A stretch of DNA of 64,000 nt from Actinoallomurus liliacearum (GTDB lineage: Bacteria; Actinomycetota; Actinomycetes; Streptosporangiales; Streptosporangiaceae), in NCBI RefSeq assembly GCF_039542035.1, contig NZ_BAABHJ010000019.1:1-64000 (forward strand), given 5' to 3'. Of the stretch, positions 16,377 to 25,099 are shown piece after piece; the stretch's first letter is position 1; the number at the start of each line of letters is the position of its first letter. The notes under the pieces are model-generated. The model had not been told where the DNA came from. It saw only the letters and a list, made by a program, of their open reading frames with translations, and ran no database searches. A program made the translations under genes and the position numbers.

Positions 16377-17918
16377 CTACCGATCGAGCAGCGGAAGTGC
16401 CGGGAAGGTGTGCTGCCGCCACAGCAGCCGGGAGGCCTCCTCCGGGTAGGCGGTGACGGCCGGTCGGGTGTCGAGGAGCTGGACGAGCCTCCGCTCGGCG
16501 TCGTACGCGGGCCAGCCGGGGTCGCCGTCGGCGGCGAATGCCGTCCACGCGGCGCGGATCCGTGCGGACAGCGCCTCCCCCTCCGCGGAGGGGGTTTCGC
16601 CGATCAGCATGGCGGGCCGGCCACTGCTCAGGTTGCCGAAGACGAGCGGTACGTCGAGGCCGTGGCAGGCGCCGAGGGCGCCGCCCATGCCCGGGGCGGG
16701 CCAGGTCAGCTCGTAGACGTAGGTCCGGCCGCCGGAGGCGGCGTGCGCCTGCGCGAGGTGGAGCGTCGGCATGCGGAACAGCCAGTCGGCATTGACCAGT
16801 TCGTACAGCTCCTCCGGGCCGGCGGCCGGAAAGCCCTCGCGGTAGCGACGGGCGCCGTCCGGTCCGGGGGCGAGGGTGTGCAGGACGGTTTCGGCCTGTT
16901 CCTCGGTCACCTGGCCCAGCACGCCATCGATCAGGCTGAACAGCCGGTGCTCGTCGCGGACGTGGCCCACGAGCAGGTCGACGTTCCGGCCGGCACCGTT
17001 GGCCAATGCCTGCCAGGGCGTGGCCGGCAGGACGTCGCCGTCGACGACGGGTGAGAACGGGATCGGCCGGTGGGTGATCGGGCCCCAGCGGTCTTTCCAC
17101 CGGTCGATCTTCGCGGCGACGGCGTCGCCCGCGGCGGGCAGCCGGGAGGGGTCCACGGCGGACAGGTCGGCCGCCGTGGGCCGCACCCCTAGTTCGGCGG
17201 CGCAGGCGGCGGCGATGTCGGCGGCGAGCTCCCGCGAGAAGAACGTCCCCGGCACGCTCTGTGCGATGGCCCGGCGGAAGAGCCCGGCCGCCCGCGGCAT
17301 GGCCAGTAGCGCGGCGACCGATCCACCGCCCGCCGACTGACCGAAGACCGTCACCCGGTCCGGGTCGCCGCCGAAGGCCCGGATGTTGTCACGCACCCAC
17401 CGCAGCGCGGCGACCTGGTCGAGCAGGCCCCGGTTGGCGGGGGCACCGTCGATGTGCGCGAAACCCTCCATGCCCAGCCGATAGTTGAGCGTCACGACGA
17501 CGACGCCGCCGGCGGCCAGCCGGCCTCCGGCGAACTCCGGAAGGCTGGACGCGCCGATCACGTAGCCGCCGCCGGGGATCCACACCAGCACCGGCAGGCC
17601 GGCCCCCGGGGCCGGATCGGGCGACCAGACGTTGACCGAAAGCCAGTCGTCGCCCGCCACCCCCTGCGCGAGCCCGTCCATCCCGAGCAGGCCGGCCTGC
17701 GGAGGCGGCGGGCCGTAGGAGACCGCCGCCCGCACCCCCGTCCAGCCGCGTACCGGCCGCGGTGCGGCGAATCGGAGCGCACCGACCGGCGGCTCGGCGT
17801 ACGGGACGCCGCGGAAGACCGCCAGCCCCGCCTCCCGGCTGCCGCGTAACACCCCGGCCGTCGTACGGACCTCGAGCTCGGGCGCGGACTCGGACGACTT
17901 GGCTGCGGTGGCGGTCAC
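16377..17918 (-). CDS. Type B carboxylesterase/lipase
   Basis: 513 aa from a GTG at 17918 with GGAGGGG upstream; the longer frame from 17999 lacks a ribosome site. Serine-hydrolase landmarks are in order: FRGVPYAEPPVGALRF near the N terminus, WLSVNVWSP, oxyanion hole IPGGGYVIGASS, the NYRLGMEGFAHI stretch, nucleophile elbow FGQSAGGGS (catalytic Ser), and the catalytic His in GACHGLDVPLVFGN. The family hydrolyses carboxylic esters. No signal peptide is evident, so it is probably cytoplasmic. Neighbours give no hint of the substrate. Confidence 0.9.
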   Translation of the reverse strand: MTATAAKSSESAPELEVRTTAGVLRGSREAGLAVFRGVPYAEPPVGALRFAAPRPVRGWTGVRAAVSYGPPPPQAGLLGMDGLAQGVAGDDWLSVNVWSPDPAPGAGLPVLVWIPGGGYVIGASSLPEFAGGRLAAGGVVVVTLNYRLGMEGFAHIDGAPANRGLLDQVAALRWVRDNIRAFGGDPDRVTVFGQSAGGGSVAALLAMPRAAGLFRRAIAQSVPGTFFSRELAADIAAACAAELGVRPTAADLSAVDPSRLPAAGDAVAAKIDRWKDRWGPITHRPIPFSPVVDGDVLPATPWQALANGAGRNVDLLVGHVRDEHRLFSLIDGVLGQVTEEQAETVLHTLAPGPDGARRYREGFPAAGPEELYELVNADWLFRMPTLHLAQAHAASGGRTYVYELTWPAPGMGGALGACHGLDVPLVFGNLSSGRPAMLIGETPSAEGEALSARIRAAWTAFAADGDPGWPAYDAERRLVQLLDTRPAVTAYPEEASRLLWRQHTFPALPLLDR

Positions 17919-18009
17919 GACGGTTCCCCTCCGGCGAATCGGGCGGCCGAGCCCGACTCCGCGGATCATCCCACCCGCGTCGAGATACCGGCCAGCCATT
18001 TACCGCCGG

Positions 18010-18102
18010 GGCTCCCCCGCGGACACGTGGTACTGGGTCGGCCTGCGTACCTGGAGAGGCGAGCACTTCCCGCTCCAAGTGCAGGCGTGGAACAAGGTGT
18101 GA
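18010..18102 (+). pseudogene. C-terminal tail of a lost protein
   Basis: The plus-strand frame just before the terminator at 18124 reads DTWYWVGLRTWRGEHFPLQ and then VQAWNKV before a TGA at 18100. The rich aromatic composition and the immediately following strong terminator suggest the real C terminus of a former extracellular beta-rich protein. No start or upstream part exists, because the carboxylesterase start region abuts it. The family is not recognised. Confidence 0.4.
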
Positions 18103-18123
18103 GCCGGCCAGCCACCATGCGGT

Positions 18124-18154
18124 GAAGGCCCCGGCGGCGTCCGCCGGGGCCTTC
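18124..18154 (+). terminator. Strong GC hairpin
   Basis: GAAGGCCCCGGCGG-CGT-CCGCCGGGGCCTTC is a perfect 14-bp stem with a 3-nt loop. It follows the orphan tail ending at 18102 and could also stop minus-strand transcription coming from the small gene at 18286. Confidence 0.75.
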
Positions 18155-18285
18155 GACGGCCCGTTCCGGGAGGATCAGCGCGCGCAGGCCGGCGGGACGG
18201 CGACCGTACGGGCCCGACACCGCCGGTCCGGTCAGTGGCACCCACCGCAGCCGTTGGCCGTACGCGACCTGCCCGATGAGGCGGC

Positions 18286-18516
18286 TCAGGCGCCTTCGCC
18301 GGTGCCACGTCGGCCTGAACGGGAGTCGCCTTCCAGCCCCTCGACCGCACCGAGGAGGGCGCGGAGCCCGACCTCTTCGCGCTGGACGTCGGTGGGGTCG
18401 AACAGCCACTTCGAGGGCGGCAGTTCGGCGGACTCCTCCGGGCGGCTCAACTCCGACGCGGTCAGTTCCGCCTCGATCTCGACCTCGAGTTCGATCACCG
18501 GATCAGTGCCGGACAT
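18286..18516 (-). CDS. Small acidic hypothetical protein
   Basis: 76 aa from an ATG at 18516 with a GAAAGG ribosome site 8 nt upstream. The N-terminal half is strongly acidic (VIELEVEIEAELTASELSRP), followed by PPSKWLFDPTDVQREEVGLR and a short Gly/Arg-rich end. It lies 43 bp downstream of the NmrA-like gene on the same strand, so cotranscription is likely, and the terminator at 18124-18154 lies beyond it. I do not recognise the family. A peptide-precursor role was considered, but no modifying enzyme is nearby. Confidence 0.6.
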   Translation of the reverse strand: MSGTDPVIELEVEIEAELTASELSRPEESAELPPSKWLFDPTDVQREEVGLRALLGAVEGLEGDSRSGRRGTGEGA

Positions 18517-18559
18517 GGGAGCGACCTTTCTGGTTCGTGGGTGTAGGACGGGCTGGGCA

Positions 18560-19312
18560 CTATTCGCCGGCGTTGCTCGCCAGCCAGTCGGCGTACTTGA
18601 GCTCGCCGAGGGTCGCGCCCTCGCCCGGCACCAGGTCGCTGTCACGCATCTCGGCGCCGAAGTAGTGCGCGTGCGGATCGGTGACCACCTCACGCGGGTC
18701 GCCCCAGGCCGCCAGGGCGCCGCGGAAGAACTCATCCATCCGGAACCGCTCGGGGCCGGCGATGTCGAGCCGCCCGTTCAGCGGCGACCCCACCGCGGTC
18801 CGGCCGACCGTCTGCGCGACCTCCTCCCCCGCGATGGGCTGGAACAGCACCGGAGGCATCCGCACCGTGCCGCCGTCGGCGGCCTCGTCGGCGATCCGCC
18901 GGGCGAACTCGAAGAACTGCGTCGCGTGCACGATCGAGAACGGGATCGGTGAGTCCTTGATCAGCTTCTCCTGAGCGACCTTCGCCCGGAAGTAGCCGAT
19001 GTCGGGCCGCCGTTCGGTGCCCACCACCGACAGCGCGACATGGTGGCCCACTCCGGCCTTCTCCTCCGCCGCCAGCAGATTGCCGGTGGAGGTCTGGAAG
19101 AACTCCAGCACCGCCGCGTCCTCGAAGGACGGGGAGTTGGACACATCGATCACCACGGACGCGCCGTCCAGTACCTCGGCCAGCCCTTCGCCGGTGAGCG
19201 TGTTGACGCCGGTGTTCGGCGAGGCCGGAACCGCCTCGTGGCCGTGCTCGCCGAGCTTCGTCACGAGCTTCGACCCGATCAGGCCGGTACCGCCGACTAC
19301 CACGATCTTCAT
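18560..19312 (-). CDS. NmrA-like NAD(P)-binding SDR protein
   Basis: 250 aa from the ATG at 19312 with AGGAAGG 7 nt upstream. An atypical short-chain dehydrogenase: the dinucleotide-binding motif VVGGTGLIGSKLV is at the N terminus, followed by ASVVIDVSNSPSFED and VGHHVALSVVGTERRPDIGY, where the YxxxK pair is replaced by YFRAK. FSIVHATQFFEF follows. This matches the NmrA/YwnB-type group, whose members often bind NAD(P) to act as sensors or reduce small quinones. It is divergent from the LtrA-like gene. Confidence 0.85.
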   Translation of the reverse strand: MKIVVVGGTGLIGSKLVTKLGEHGHEAVPASPNTGVNTLTGEGLAEVLDGASVVIDVSNSPSFEDAAVLEFFQTSTGNLLAAEEKAGVGHHVALSVVGTERRPDIGYFRAKVAQEKLIKDSPIPFSIVHATQFFEFARRIADEAADGGTVRMPPVLFQPIAGEEVAQTVGRTAVGSPLNGRLDIAGPERFRMDEFFRGALAAWGDPREVVTDPHAHYFGAEMRDSDLVPGEGATLGELKYADWLASNAGE

Positions 19313-19506
19313 TGACAAGCCTTCCTGTCCGCCGGGGCGCTCTGTGCGCCATCCGGTCGCCAGCTAAGACAGGCCACCCGTCCGGGCTGTGACACCTCGG
19401 ACGAAAAATCTTTAGGGTCGCGGTTGTTCGGCCCGAGTTGTCACAGGAGAGGGCGCTGCCCGGTCTTCGTCAGCGGGACGGACGTATGGAGCGATGGGAG
19501 CAAGGC

Positions 19507-20721
19507 GTGCCGCCGACAGACACCAGGTACCGGATCCGGGTCCGGATGACCCCGCGCGCGATCGACGAGCCGCACCGCACCTCCAGCCCGCTGGAGCTGT
19601 TGTTCGATCTCACCTTCGTGGTGGCCGTCGCGGCCGTCACCGACCGGTTCGCACACGACGTCGTCGGCGGGCACGCCCTGGCCGGGATCGCGCCGTTCCT
19701 GCAGGTCTTCTTCGCGGTGTGGTGGGCGTGGATGAACTTCACCTGGTTCGCGTCGTCGTATGACACCGACGACGTCCCCTACCGGCTGCTGACCATGGTG
19801 CAGATGGCCGGCGTGCTGGTGCTGGCCGCGGGTGTGCCTGCCGCGGCCGACCATTCCGACTACGGCGCCGTGACACTCGGCTACCTCATCATGAGGTTCG
19901 CGCTCGTCGCCCAATGGCTGCGGGCCGGGGCCGCGGACCCCGCAGGCCGGCGTACCGCGCTGCGCTACGCCGGCGGCATCGCCATCCTCCAGGCGGGCTG
20001 GATTCTGCGTCTGGTTCTCGCCGAGACGGGCGACCTGGCGTCCCCGGCCCAGCTGCCGTCCTTCATCGGCCTGGCGGTTCTGGAGCTGGCGGTGCCGCGG
20101 TGGGCGGAACGGACCGCGCCCACCAACTGGCACCCGCACCACATCGCCGAACGCTACGGCCTGTTCACGATCATCCTCTTCGGCGAGAGCGTCCTGGCGG
20201 CGTCCAACGGAGTCGACCGGGCGCTCGAAGCGGCCGAGCTCAGCGGTCCCCTCGTCGTCATCGCCGTTTCGGGCCTCGTCCTGCTGTTCGCCCTCTGGTG
20301 GCTCTACTTCCTCGCCCCGGTCGGCGAAGGTCTCAGCGACCGGCGCCACCGGTCCTACCTGTGGGGATACGGCCACTACGGCATCTTTGCCGCCCTCGCG
20401 GCCCTCGGCGCCGGCCTCGAAGTCGCGGTCGAGCAGACCGGGCACGACCTCGATGCCTCTCCCCTCGCCATCTGCTACGCCGTGGCGATCCCCGCCGCGG
20501 CGTTCGTCACCTTGCACTGGCTCGTCCACAGGCCACTCATCGCCGAACCCGTCATCCGGCCGGCCGCGGTGCTGTCCGCCGCCACCGCCGTCCTGCTTCT
20601 TCCGTTCGCGGCGCCGCGGACCGGAATGGCCGCCGTCATCGCGGCGATCGCCGGCGTCTGCGTCCTGATGACCGCCGTCACCATCCTCCCGAAAGCCGAC
20701 CGCGAGGCGTGGACCCCGTGA
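19507..20721 (+). CDS. ltrA: LtrA-family membrane protein
   Basis: 404 aa. I place the start at GTG 19507 (GGGAG six bases before it); a TTG at 19438 and an ATG at 19486 are upstream options. The protein begins with the family signature PHRTSSPLELLFDLTFVVAV, then FFAVWWAWMNFTWFASSYDTDD and NWHPHHIAERYGLFTIILFGE, and has about ten membrane helices in total. The name comes from a Listeria low-temperature-requirement locus; the biochemical function is not established. A 41-bp gap precedes the EamA transporter gene in the same direction. Confidence 0.85.
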   Translation: MPPTDTRYRIRVRMTPRAIDEPHRTSSPLELLFDLTFVVAVAAVTDRFAHDVVGGHALAGIAPFLQVFFAVWWAWMNFTWFASSYDTDDVPYRLLTMVQMAGVLVLAAGVPAAADHSDYGAVTLGYLIMRFALVAQWLRAGAADPAGRRTALRYAGGIAILQAGWILRLVLAETGDLASPAQLPSFIGLAVLELAVPRWAERTAPTNWHPHHIAERYGLFTIILFGESVLAASNGVDRALEAAELSGPLVVIAVSGLVLLFALWWLYFLAPVGEGLSDRRHRSYLWGYGHYGIFAALAALGAGLEVAVEQTGHDLDASPLAICYAVAIPAAAFVTLHWLVHRPLIAEPVIRPAAVLSAATAVLLLPFAAPRTGMAAVIAAIAGVCVLMTAVTILPKADREAWTP

Positions 20722-20762
20722 CATTCGGCGCCTGAGGAACAGCGACTATCCCCGGTAGGCCG

Positions 20763-21704
20763 GTGGAATCTACGGTCGTGGCCGTGACCCTTGTCTCCGA
20801 GCGGCCCGTGCGGTCGCGTTCCGTCCGCGGGCCCGCGCTGTGCCTGGCCGCCGCCACCGGGTTCGGGCTGTCGGTGGTGTTCGCCAAGGAGGCCGACCGC
20901 GCCGGCACCGGCGTGGAGTCCATGCTCGCGATCCGCTTCGCGATCGCCGCCGTCGTGTGCTGGGCGATCGTCGCCCGGCGCCGTCCCGCGTTCCCGACCC
21001 GCCGGGCGCTGCTGGCCTGCGCGGGACTGGGCCTGGTCGGGTACGCCGCCCAGTCGGCGCTGTACTTCACGTCACTGACCAGGATCGACGGCGGACTGGC
21101 CGCGCTGCTGCTGTACACCTACCCGGCGCTGGTGACGTTGGTCGCGGTGGCCCGGCGCCGCGAGCACCTCGACGCCAAGCGCGCCGCCGCGCTCATCTGC
21201 TCCGCGGCCGGCCTGGCGCTGCTGCTCGGCTCCGGTCACCTCGGCGGCACCGACCTGGCCGGTGGGATCACTCTCGCGCTCGGCTCGGCAGGGCTCTACG
21301 CCCTCTACCTCACCGTCGCCGACGGGCTCCCCCACGACCTCGACCTGTTCCTCACCTCCGCGATCGTCTGCACCGGCGCCGCCCTCAGCCTCACTATCTG
21401 GTGCGCCGTCACCGGGTCAGCCGACCTGCCCGACCGCCCTGAGGGCTGGCTGTGGGTGATGCTCCTCGCGGTCGTCTCCACCGTCATCCCGTTCGTCTGC
21501 ACCTTCGCCGGACTCCGCGCCGTCGGCGCCTCCACCGTCGCGATCCTGTCCGGCGCCGAACCCATCGTCACCGCCGCCTCCACCGCCCTGATCTACGGAG
21601 AACGCCTCGGACCCGGACAACTCCTCGGCGGCACCGCGGTCCTGGCCGCCGTCGCCCTCCTCAGCAGCGGGCGCGGGCAGGACCCGCAGCTCAGGGCGGC
21701 GTAG
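20763..21704 (+). CDS. EamA/DMT-family transporter
   Basis: 313 aa with ten predicted helices in two EamA repeats, typical of the drug/metabolite transporter superfamily. Repeat 1 shows FGLSVVFAKEADRAGTGV and a DGGLAALLLYTYPALVTL helix. Repeat 2 shows LYALYLTVADGLP and the closing VGASTVAILSGAEPIVTAA and YGERLGPGQLLGGTAVLAA. Such proteins export or exchange amino acids and metabolites; the substrate is not evident. Several GTG codons (20763, 20778, 20784) could be the start. It probably shares a transcript with the LtrA gene, ending at the hairpin at 21731. Confidence 0.85.
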   Translation: MESTVVAVTLVSERPVRSRSVRGPALCLAAATGFGLSVVFAKEADRAGTGVESMLAIRFAIAAVVCWAIVARRRPAFPTRRALLACAGLGLVGYAAQSALYFTSLTRIDGGLAALLLYTYPALVTLVAVARRREHLDAKRAAALICSAAGLALLLGSGHLGGTDLAGGITLALGSAGLYALYLTVADGLPHDLDLFLTSAIVCTGAALSLTIWCAVTGSADLPDRPEGWLWVMLLAVVSTVIPFVCTFAGLRAVGASTVAILSGAEPIVTAASTALIYGERLGPGQLLGGTAVLAAVALLSSGRGQDPQLRAA

Positions 21705-21730
21705 CTCACCGTTGAGGCTGTTCAAGGAGC

Positions 21731-21758
21731 GACCATCCCCGCGTGCGCGGGGATGGTC
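21731..21758. terminator. Perfect 28-nt palindrome resembling a solitary I-E CRISPR repeat
   Basis: GACCATCCCCGCG-TG-CGCGGGGATGGTC has 13-bp perfect arms around a 2-nt centre. It sits 27 bp after the EamA stop and 48 bp before the stop of the convergent phytanoyl-CoA dioxygenase gene, ideal for a bidirectional terminator. Its length and its CGGGGATGGT half also match the CRISPR repeats at 33-547. There is no second copy or spacer nearby. Confidence 0.65.
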
Positions 21759-21805
21759 CCTGCCTGACCTTCGACTCGGTCAGAGCGCGAAGCGGAATCC
21801 GCGTA

Positions 21806-22579
21806 CTACTGGAAAGGCGGGAAATGCTCGTCGGGCAGGGGCCTGCCTGCGGTCAGGCCGAGCGGGTCGGTGACAGGGTGGGCGGGTTCGGCCTCCAAGG
21901 TCAGGTCCGCGTCCACATAGATGACGACGTGGGCGATACGAGGGTCGTCGGTGAGGTTGGGCGTGGCGCTGTGCGCGAGGCGGGAGTTGTGAAACGTGCA
22001 GTCGCCCGCGCGCAGGGGAACGGTGACACGTTGCTCCCACTGCAACTCGGGCGCCACGGTGAACATGTCGGCGTGGTCGGACAGATCCTGCGACCGCAGG
22101 CCGTCCAGGTGCTGGGAGCCCGGGATGAATGTCATGCAGCCGCGGTCGACCGGCACGTCCACCAGCGCTATCCAGGCCGAGAGCGCGTGCCGTGAGCCGG
22201 CGTGCGGCCAGTACGGCTGGTCCTGGTGGAACTCGGTCGCGGCCCCATTGTGCGGCTCCTTGATCAGCAGCTGGTCGTGCCACAACCGCAGCGGGATCCC
22301 CGCCAGCCGGCCCGCGATGGCCGCCAGATCCGGGTTCAGGGTCAGCTCGCGCAGCGTCTCGTCGTGACGCCACAGCTGGAGCAGCTGCGTGAAGATCATC
22401 CCGTCGTGATGGTCCCGGACGGTGTTCCGGGCCGCCAGCGCCGCTTCGGCGAACCTGGCCGCGTCCGCGCGGGAGATGACTCCGGGCAGATGGACGAAAC
22501 CATCACGGCGGTACGCCGACACGACCTCCTCGGAAAGGCTCTCCGGCGTGGTACGTGGGCTTTCTGCAGCGACAGTCAT
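21806..22579 (-). CDS. Phytanoyl-CoA dioxygenase (PhyH) family protein
   Basis: 257 aa from the ATG at 22579, preceded by GAGGAAG; the frame extends to 22855 without a ribosome site and overlaps the AraC gene. It is a non-haem Fe(II)/2-oxoglutarate oxygenase. The iron ligands are His and Asp in EFHQDQPYWPH and the distal His in HNSRLAHSATPN, and an Arg in DPRIAHVVIY would hold 2-oxoglutarate. The early segment YRRDGFVHLPGVISRADA is typical of the family. It hydroxylates an unknown small molecule. The AraC regulator with a cupin-like sensor is transcribed divergently and is the likely controller. Confidence 0.9.
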   Translation of the reverse strand: MTVAAESPRTTPESLSEEVVSAYRRDGFVHLPGVISRADAARFAEAALAARNTVRDHHDGMIFTQLLQLWRHDETLRELTLNPDLAAIAGRLAGIPLRLWHDQLLIKEPHNGAATEFHQDQPYWPHAGSRHALSAWIALVDVPVDRGCMTFIPGSQHLDGLRSQDLSDHADMFTVAPELQWEQRVTVPLRAGDCTFHNSRLAHSATPNLTDDPRIAHVVIYVDADLTLEAEPAHPVTDPLGLTAGRPLPDEHFPPFQ

Positions 22580-22706
22580 GCGCGTCTTCCTCGCCTTCTG
22601 GGAATTGCCGTTTCGACAACTGTCGCCATCTCCAGGTCCCTCGGCCAGCACGAGAACCCGCAAGCTGTAGCACAATCTTGACGAGCACCCGTCGAAGAGA
22701 GGCTCG

Positions 22707-23582
22707 ATGCATCGCGTGCGATTGGCGGAGGTCTTCCCGCCGGACGGGCCGCCCATCGTCGCCGAGCGGTTCGAGCTGCGGAGCGACACCTCCGCCCACA
22801 GCCATGACTTCATCGAGCTGGCCGTGGTCATCGGCGGCACCGCCACGCACGTCACGGCCGCGGGCGAACGGGACCTGGACCGCGGCTCGGTGACGATGCT
22901 TCGCCCGGGCGACTGGCACGGCTATCGCCACTGCCACAAGCTGATCGTCTACAACGTGTACGTCGGACCGGAGGTGTTCCGGCGCGATCTGGCCTGGGTA
23001 CGCACCGACCCGCACCTTGGCCGCCTCCTGCACACCGCCGGCCGGTCCGGCCACCATTCCGGCCACCCGCTTCGGCTCGATCCCGCCACGCTGCGCATCG
23101 TCGAGACCGGCCTGGCCGAAACCGCGGGTCGACCCCACCCGGCCACCCATCCCGGACCGGCCTATGCCGTACGGGCGGGGATACTGCTCTGCCTGCTGGG
23201 CGGCTCGGCGGCAGCCCTTTCCCCCGACCCCGCCGGTGAGCGAACCGACCGCGGCCACCCCGCCGTGGTGGCCGCGACGCAACTGCTGGAGAACGACGTC
23301 CAGCGCGACTGGAACCTGGACGACCTCGCCTCCGCCGTGAACGTGTCGCCCGCCTACCTGGCGCGCCTGTTCACCGCACAGCTCGGCATCCCGCCCATGA
23401 CCTGTCTGGGCAGGCTACGCGCCGAACGCGCCGCGGCCCTTCTCATCGAGACCGACCTGCCCGTCGCGGCGATCGGAAGGCTCGTAGGCTGGCACGACCC
23501 CAACTACGCCAGCCGCCGATTCCGGCACTTCTTCGCGCTCAGCCCCGCCGCGTACCGCACTCGGTTCCGTCCCGGCGGCTGA
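22707..23582 (+). CDS. AraC-family regulator with cupin-like N-terminal domain
   Basis: 291 aa. The N-terminal half has the AraC cupin pattern (DTSAHSHDFIELAVVIGG and LRPGDWHGYRHC, His-rich). The C-terminal 100 residues carry two helix-turn-helix motifs: LDDLASAVNVSPAYLARLF, and later AIGRLVGWHDPNYASRRF with FFALSPAAYRTRF. It should sense a small molecule and regulate the divergent PhyH oxygenase gene across the 127-bp gap. The local layout resembles sugar or opine-like regulons where AraC and PhyH genes are paired, but the ligand is unknown. Confidence 0.88.
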   Translation: MHRVRLAEVFPPDGPPIVAERFELRSDTSAHSHDFIELAVVIGGTATHVTAAGERDLDRGSVTMLRPGDWHGYRHCHKLIVYNVYVGPEVFRRDLAWVRTDPHLGRLLHTAGRSGHHSGHPLRLDPATLRIVETGLAETAGRPHPATHPGPAYAVRAGILLCLLGGSAAALSPDPAGERTDRGHPAVVAATQLLENDVQRDWNLDDLASAVNVSPAYLARLFTAQLGIPPMTCLGRLRAERAAALLIETDLPVAAIGRLVGWHDPNYASRRFRHFFALSPAAYRTRFRPGG

Positions 23583-23606
23583 CGCGGGCGTGGGCCACGT
23601 CGGGCC

Positions 23607-24314
23607 TCACCCGGGTTCGTGGAGGAACACCGCGTCGTGGAAGGCGATCTCGGCTTCGAGCATTCCGGTGAACCAGCGGGCGAGACGTTCGTCCGGGATG
23701 TCGGCGGGCAACGCGTCGACCTGTGCCGCGAGCGCGTCCACGCCGGCGCGGAACTCCGTGTCGGCGTGGAGGGACACCCACTCGCCGATCGGCCCGGACG
23801 GCACGTCGCCCTGCTCGTGCGCGCGGGTGCACCACGTGGAGTACAGGCTCTCCGCGGCGAACAGCACGGTCATCACCGCGGGGTACCCGCCCTCACGCGC
23901 GGCGGCCAGCGCGAACTCCGACAGCACGGCCGCCCGGCCGGCCGCGTCGGGGCCGGCCGGGGCGGGCCAGACGGCGCGGGCCGCACGGAAGTAGTCCGCC
24001 TGTTCGGTCGTCAGCGCGTGGACCGCCCGCGCGTTGCGTTCGATCGCCGTACGGTCCGGGGCGTCCCACACGGCCAGGCCGTGCAGGCGGGTGGCCGTCT
24101 CGACGAAGGCCTCCTCGATCGCCAGGTAGTCGGCGTAGGCCGCGTCGCCGATCGTGCCGGCGGTGACCTCCTCGACGAACCGCATGCCGAGCGCCCGTTC
24201 CATGGTCTCGGCGCACGAGTCGAGCAGCCGCCGGGATCGGCTCGGGACCCCGTCGGGCGAGTGACCGGGGGGGCTGGTGACCGGAGACGCTGTGCCTTCG
24301 CCTCGCTCGCTCAC
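23607..24314 (-). CDS. TenA-like protein (thiaminase II fold)
   Basis: 235 aa from a GTG at 24314 that overlaps the stop of the upstream gene (GTGA), so the two are translationally coupled. All-helical, with TenA/THI-4 features: YLAIEEAFVETATRLHGLAV, a possible active-site Cys in ESLYSTWCTRAHE, and the closing MLEAEIAFHDAVFLHEP, where TenA enzymes have a catalytic Glu before FWDxA. TenA proteins hydrolyse C-N bonds in aminopyrimidines during thiamine salvage. In this operon the substrate may differ. It is the last gene of the LacI-controlled operon that starts at 30769. Confidence 0.75.
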   Translation of the reverse strand: MSERGEGTASPVTSPPGHSPDGVPSRSRRLLDSCAETMERALGMRFVEEVTAGTIGDAAYADYLAIEEAFVETATRLHGLAVWDAPDRTAIERNARAVHALTTEQADYFRAARAVWPAPAGPDAAGRAAVLSEFALAAAREGGYPAVMTVLFAAESLYSTWCTRAHEQGDVPSGPIGEWVSLHADTEFRAGVDALAAQVDALPADIPDERLARWFTGMLEAEIAFHDAVFLHEPG

Positions 24315-25057
24315 TGGGCGAGCCACTGGATGAGGCCGCCGAACAGGTCGGCGTAGCCGTCCCACTCCTCGCAGAAGGACGTCGGCGCCCAGTGCGGCGA
24401 GCAGTCGGAGGTGAACACGGCCGCACGCCCCGAGAGGTGGTCGCCGACCGCGACCAGGGGGTCGCCGTTGAGCGTGGCCAGGATCTCCGCGCCGGGCCGG
24501 GGCCGGACGCGGTTGTAGCCCAGCAGCGACGGCCAGTCGCCGGTGACTCCGCCGAGCGCGGGGTGGCCCGCGCCGGTGACCTGCGGACGTGCGCCCGCCG
24601 GCAGTTCGACGCGGTCGTCCTCGGGAAGCAGTTCGACCGGCAGTACCTCGTGCAGCACGGTGTTGCGGTAGGCGGCCTTGGCCTCGAAACCGGTGAAGGA
24701 GAGATAGCCGCCGACCATCAGCAGGCCGCCGCCGTCGCCGACCCAGCCGCGTAGCGCGTCGATCCGGTCCGCGCCTGGCCGTGCCCGCTCGAACACCTCG
24801 GGAGAGAGCTGCAGGGAGTTCGCGCCGATGTCGGAGAGCACGACCACGTCGTACTCGGCGAGCGCGGCGGCGTCATCGGGGAACTGCGCGGGCACCAGGT
24901 GACCGGGCAGGTGCACGACCTCATGTCCGCGGCTCTCCAGCGCCCGGCGCAGCGGCCCGACGCCCTCCGCGTACGCACTGGTGGTGAACGAGTCGACCCC
25001 CTTGACGTGGATGGAATGGGTGATCCAGCTCTCGCCTGCGATCAGTACGCGGCTCAC
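24311..25057 (-). CDS. GATase1-like/ThuA-like protein
   Basis: 248 aa with an intact Rossmann-like flavodoxin fold: RVLIAGESWITHSIHVKG at the N terminus, GHEVVHLPGHLVPAQFP, YDVVVLSDIGANSLQL, WVGDGGGLLMVGGYLSFTG and AAVFTSDCSPHWAP. This is the DUF1355/GATase1_like family, related to class I glutamine amidotransferases and ThuA. No typical nucleophilic Cys elbow is evident, so amidotransferase activity is doubtful. It is downstream of the phosphotriesterase-like gene (42-bp gap) and overlaps the TenA-like gene. Its role is presumably in the same catabolic pathway. Confidence 0.8.
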   Translation of the reverse strand: MSRVLIAGESWITHSIHVKGVDSFTTSAYAEGVGPLRRALESRGHEVVHLPGHLVPAQFPDDAAALAEYDVVVLSDIGANSLQLSPEVFERARPGADRIDALRGWVGDGGGLLMVGGYLSFTGFEAKAAYRNTVLHEVLPVELLPEDDRVELPAGARPQVTGAGHPALGGVTGDWPSLLGYNRVRPRPGAEILATLNGDPLVAVGDHLSGRAAVFTSDCSPHWAPTSFCEEWDGYADLFGGLIQWLAQ

Positions 25058-25099
25058 TGTGGGTACTCCTTCTTTCTGTCGTTCGGGACCGGCGCTCGG

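Noticed and set aside
18286..18516. RiPP precursor peptide
   Set aside because: No modification enzyme, protease or transporter of a RiPP pathway is adjacent, and no core-peptide motif is clear.
19441..20724. 427-codon minus-strand ORF opposite the LtrA gene
   Set aside because: Composition is Gly/Arg/Asp-rich with no family pattern; it is a GC-driven shadow of the LtrA-family gene.
21731..21758. A second CRISPR array
   Set aside because: Only one repeat-like unit exists, with no spacer or second copy nearby; reported as a hairpin instead.
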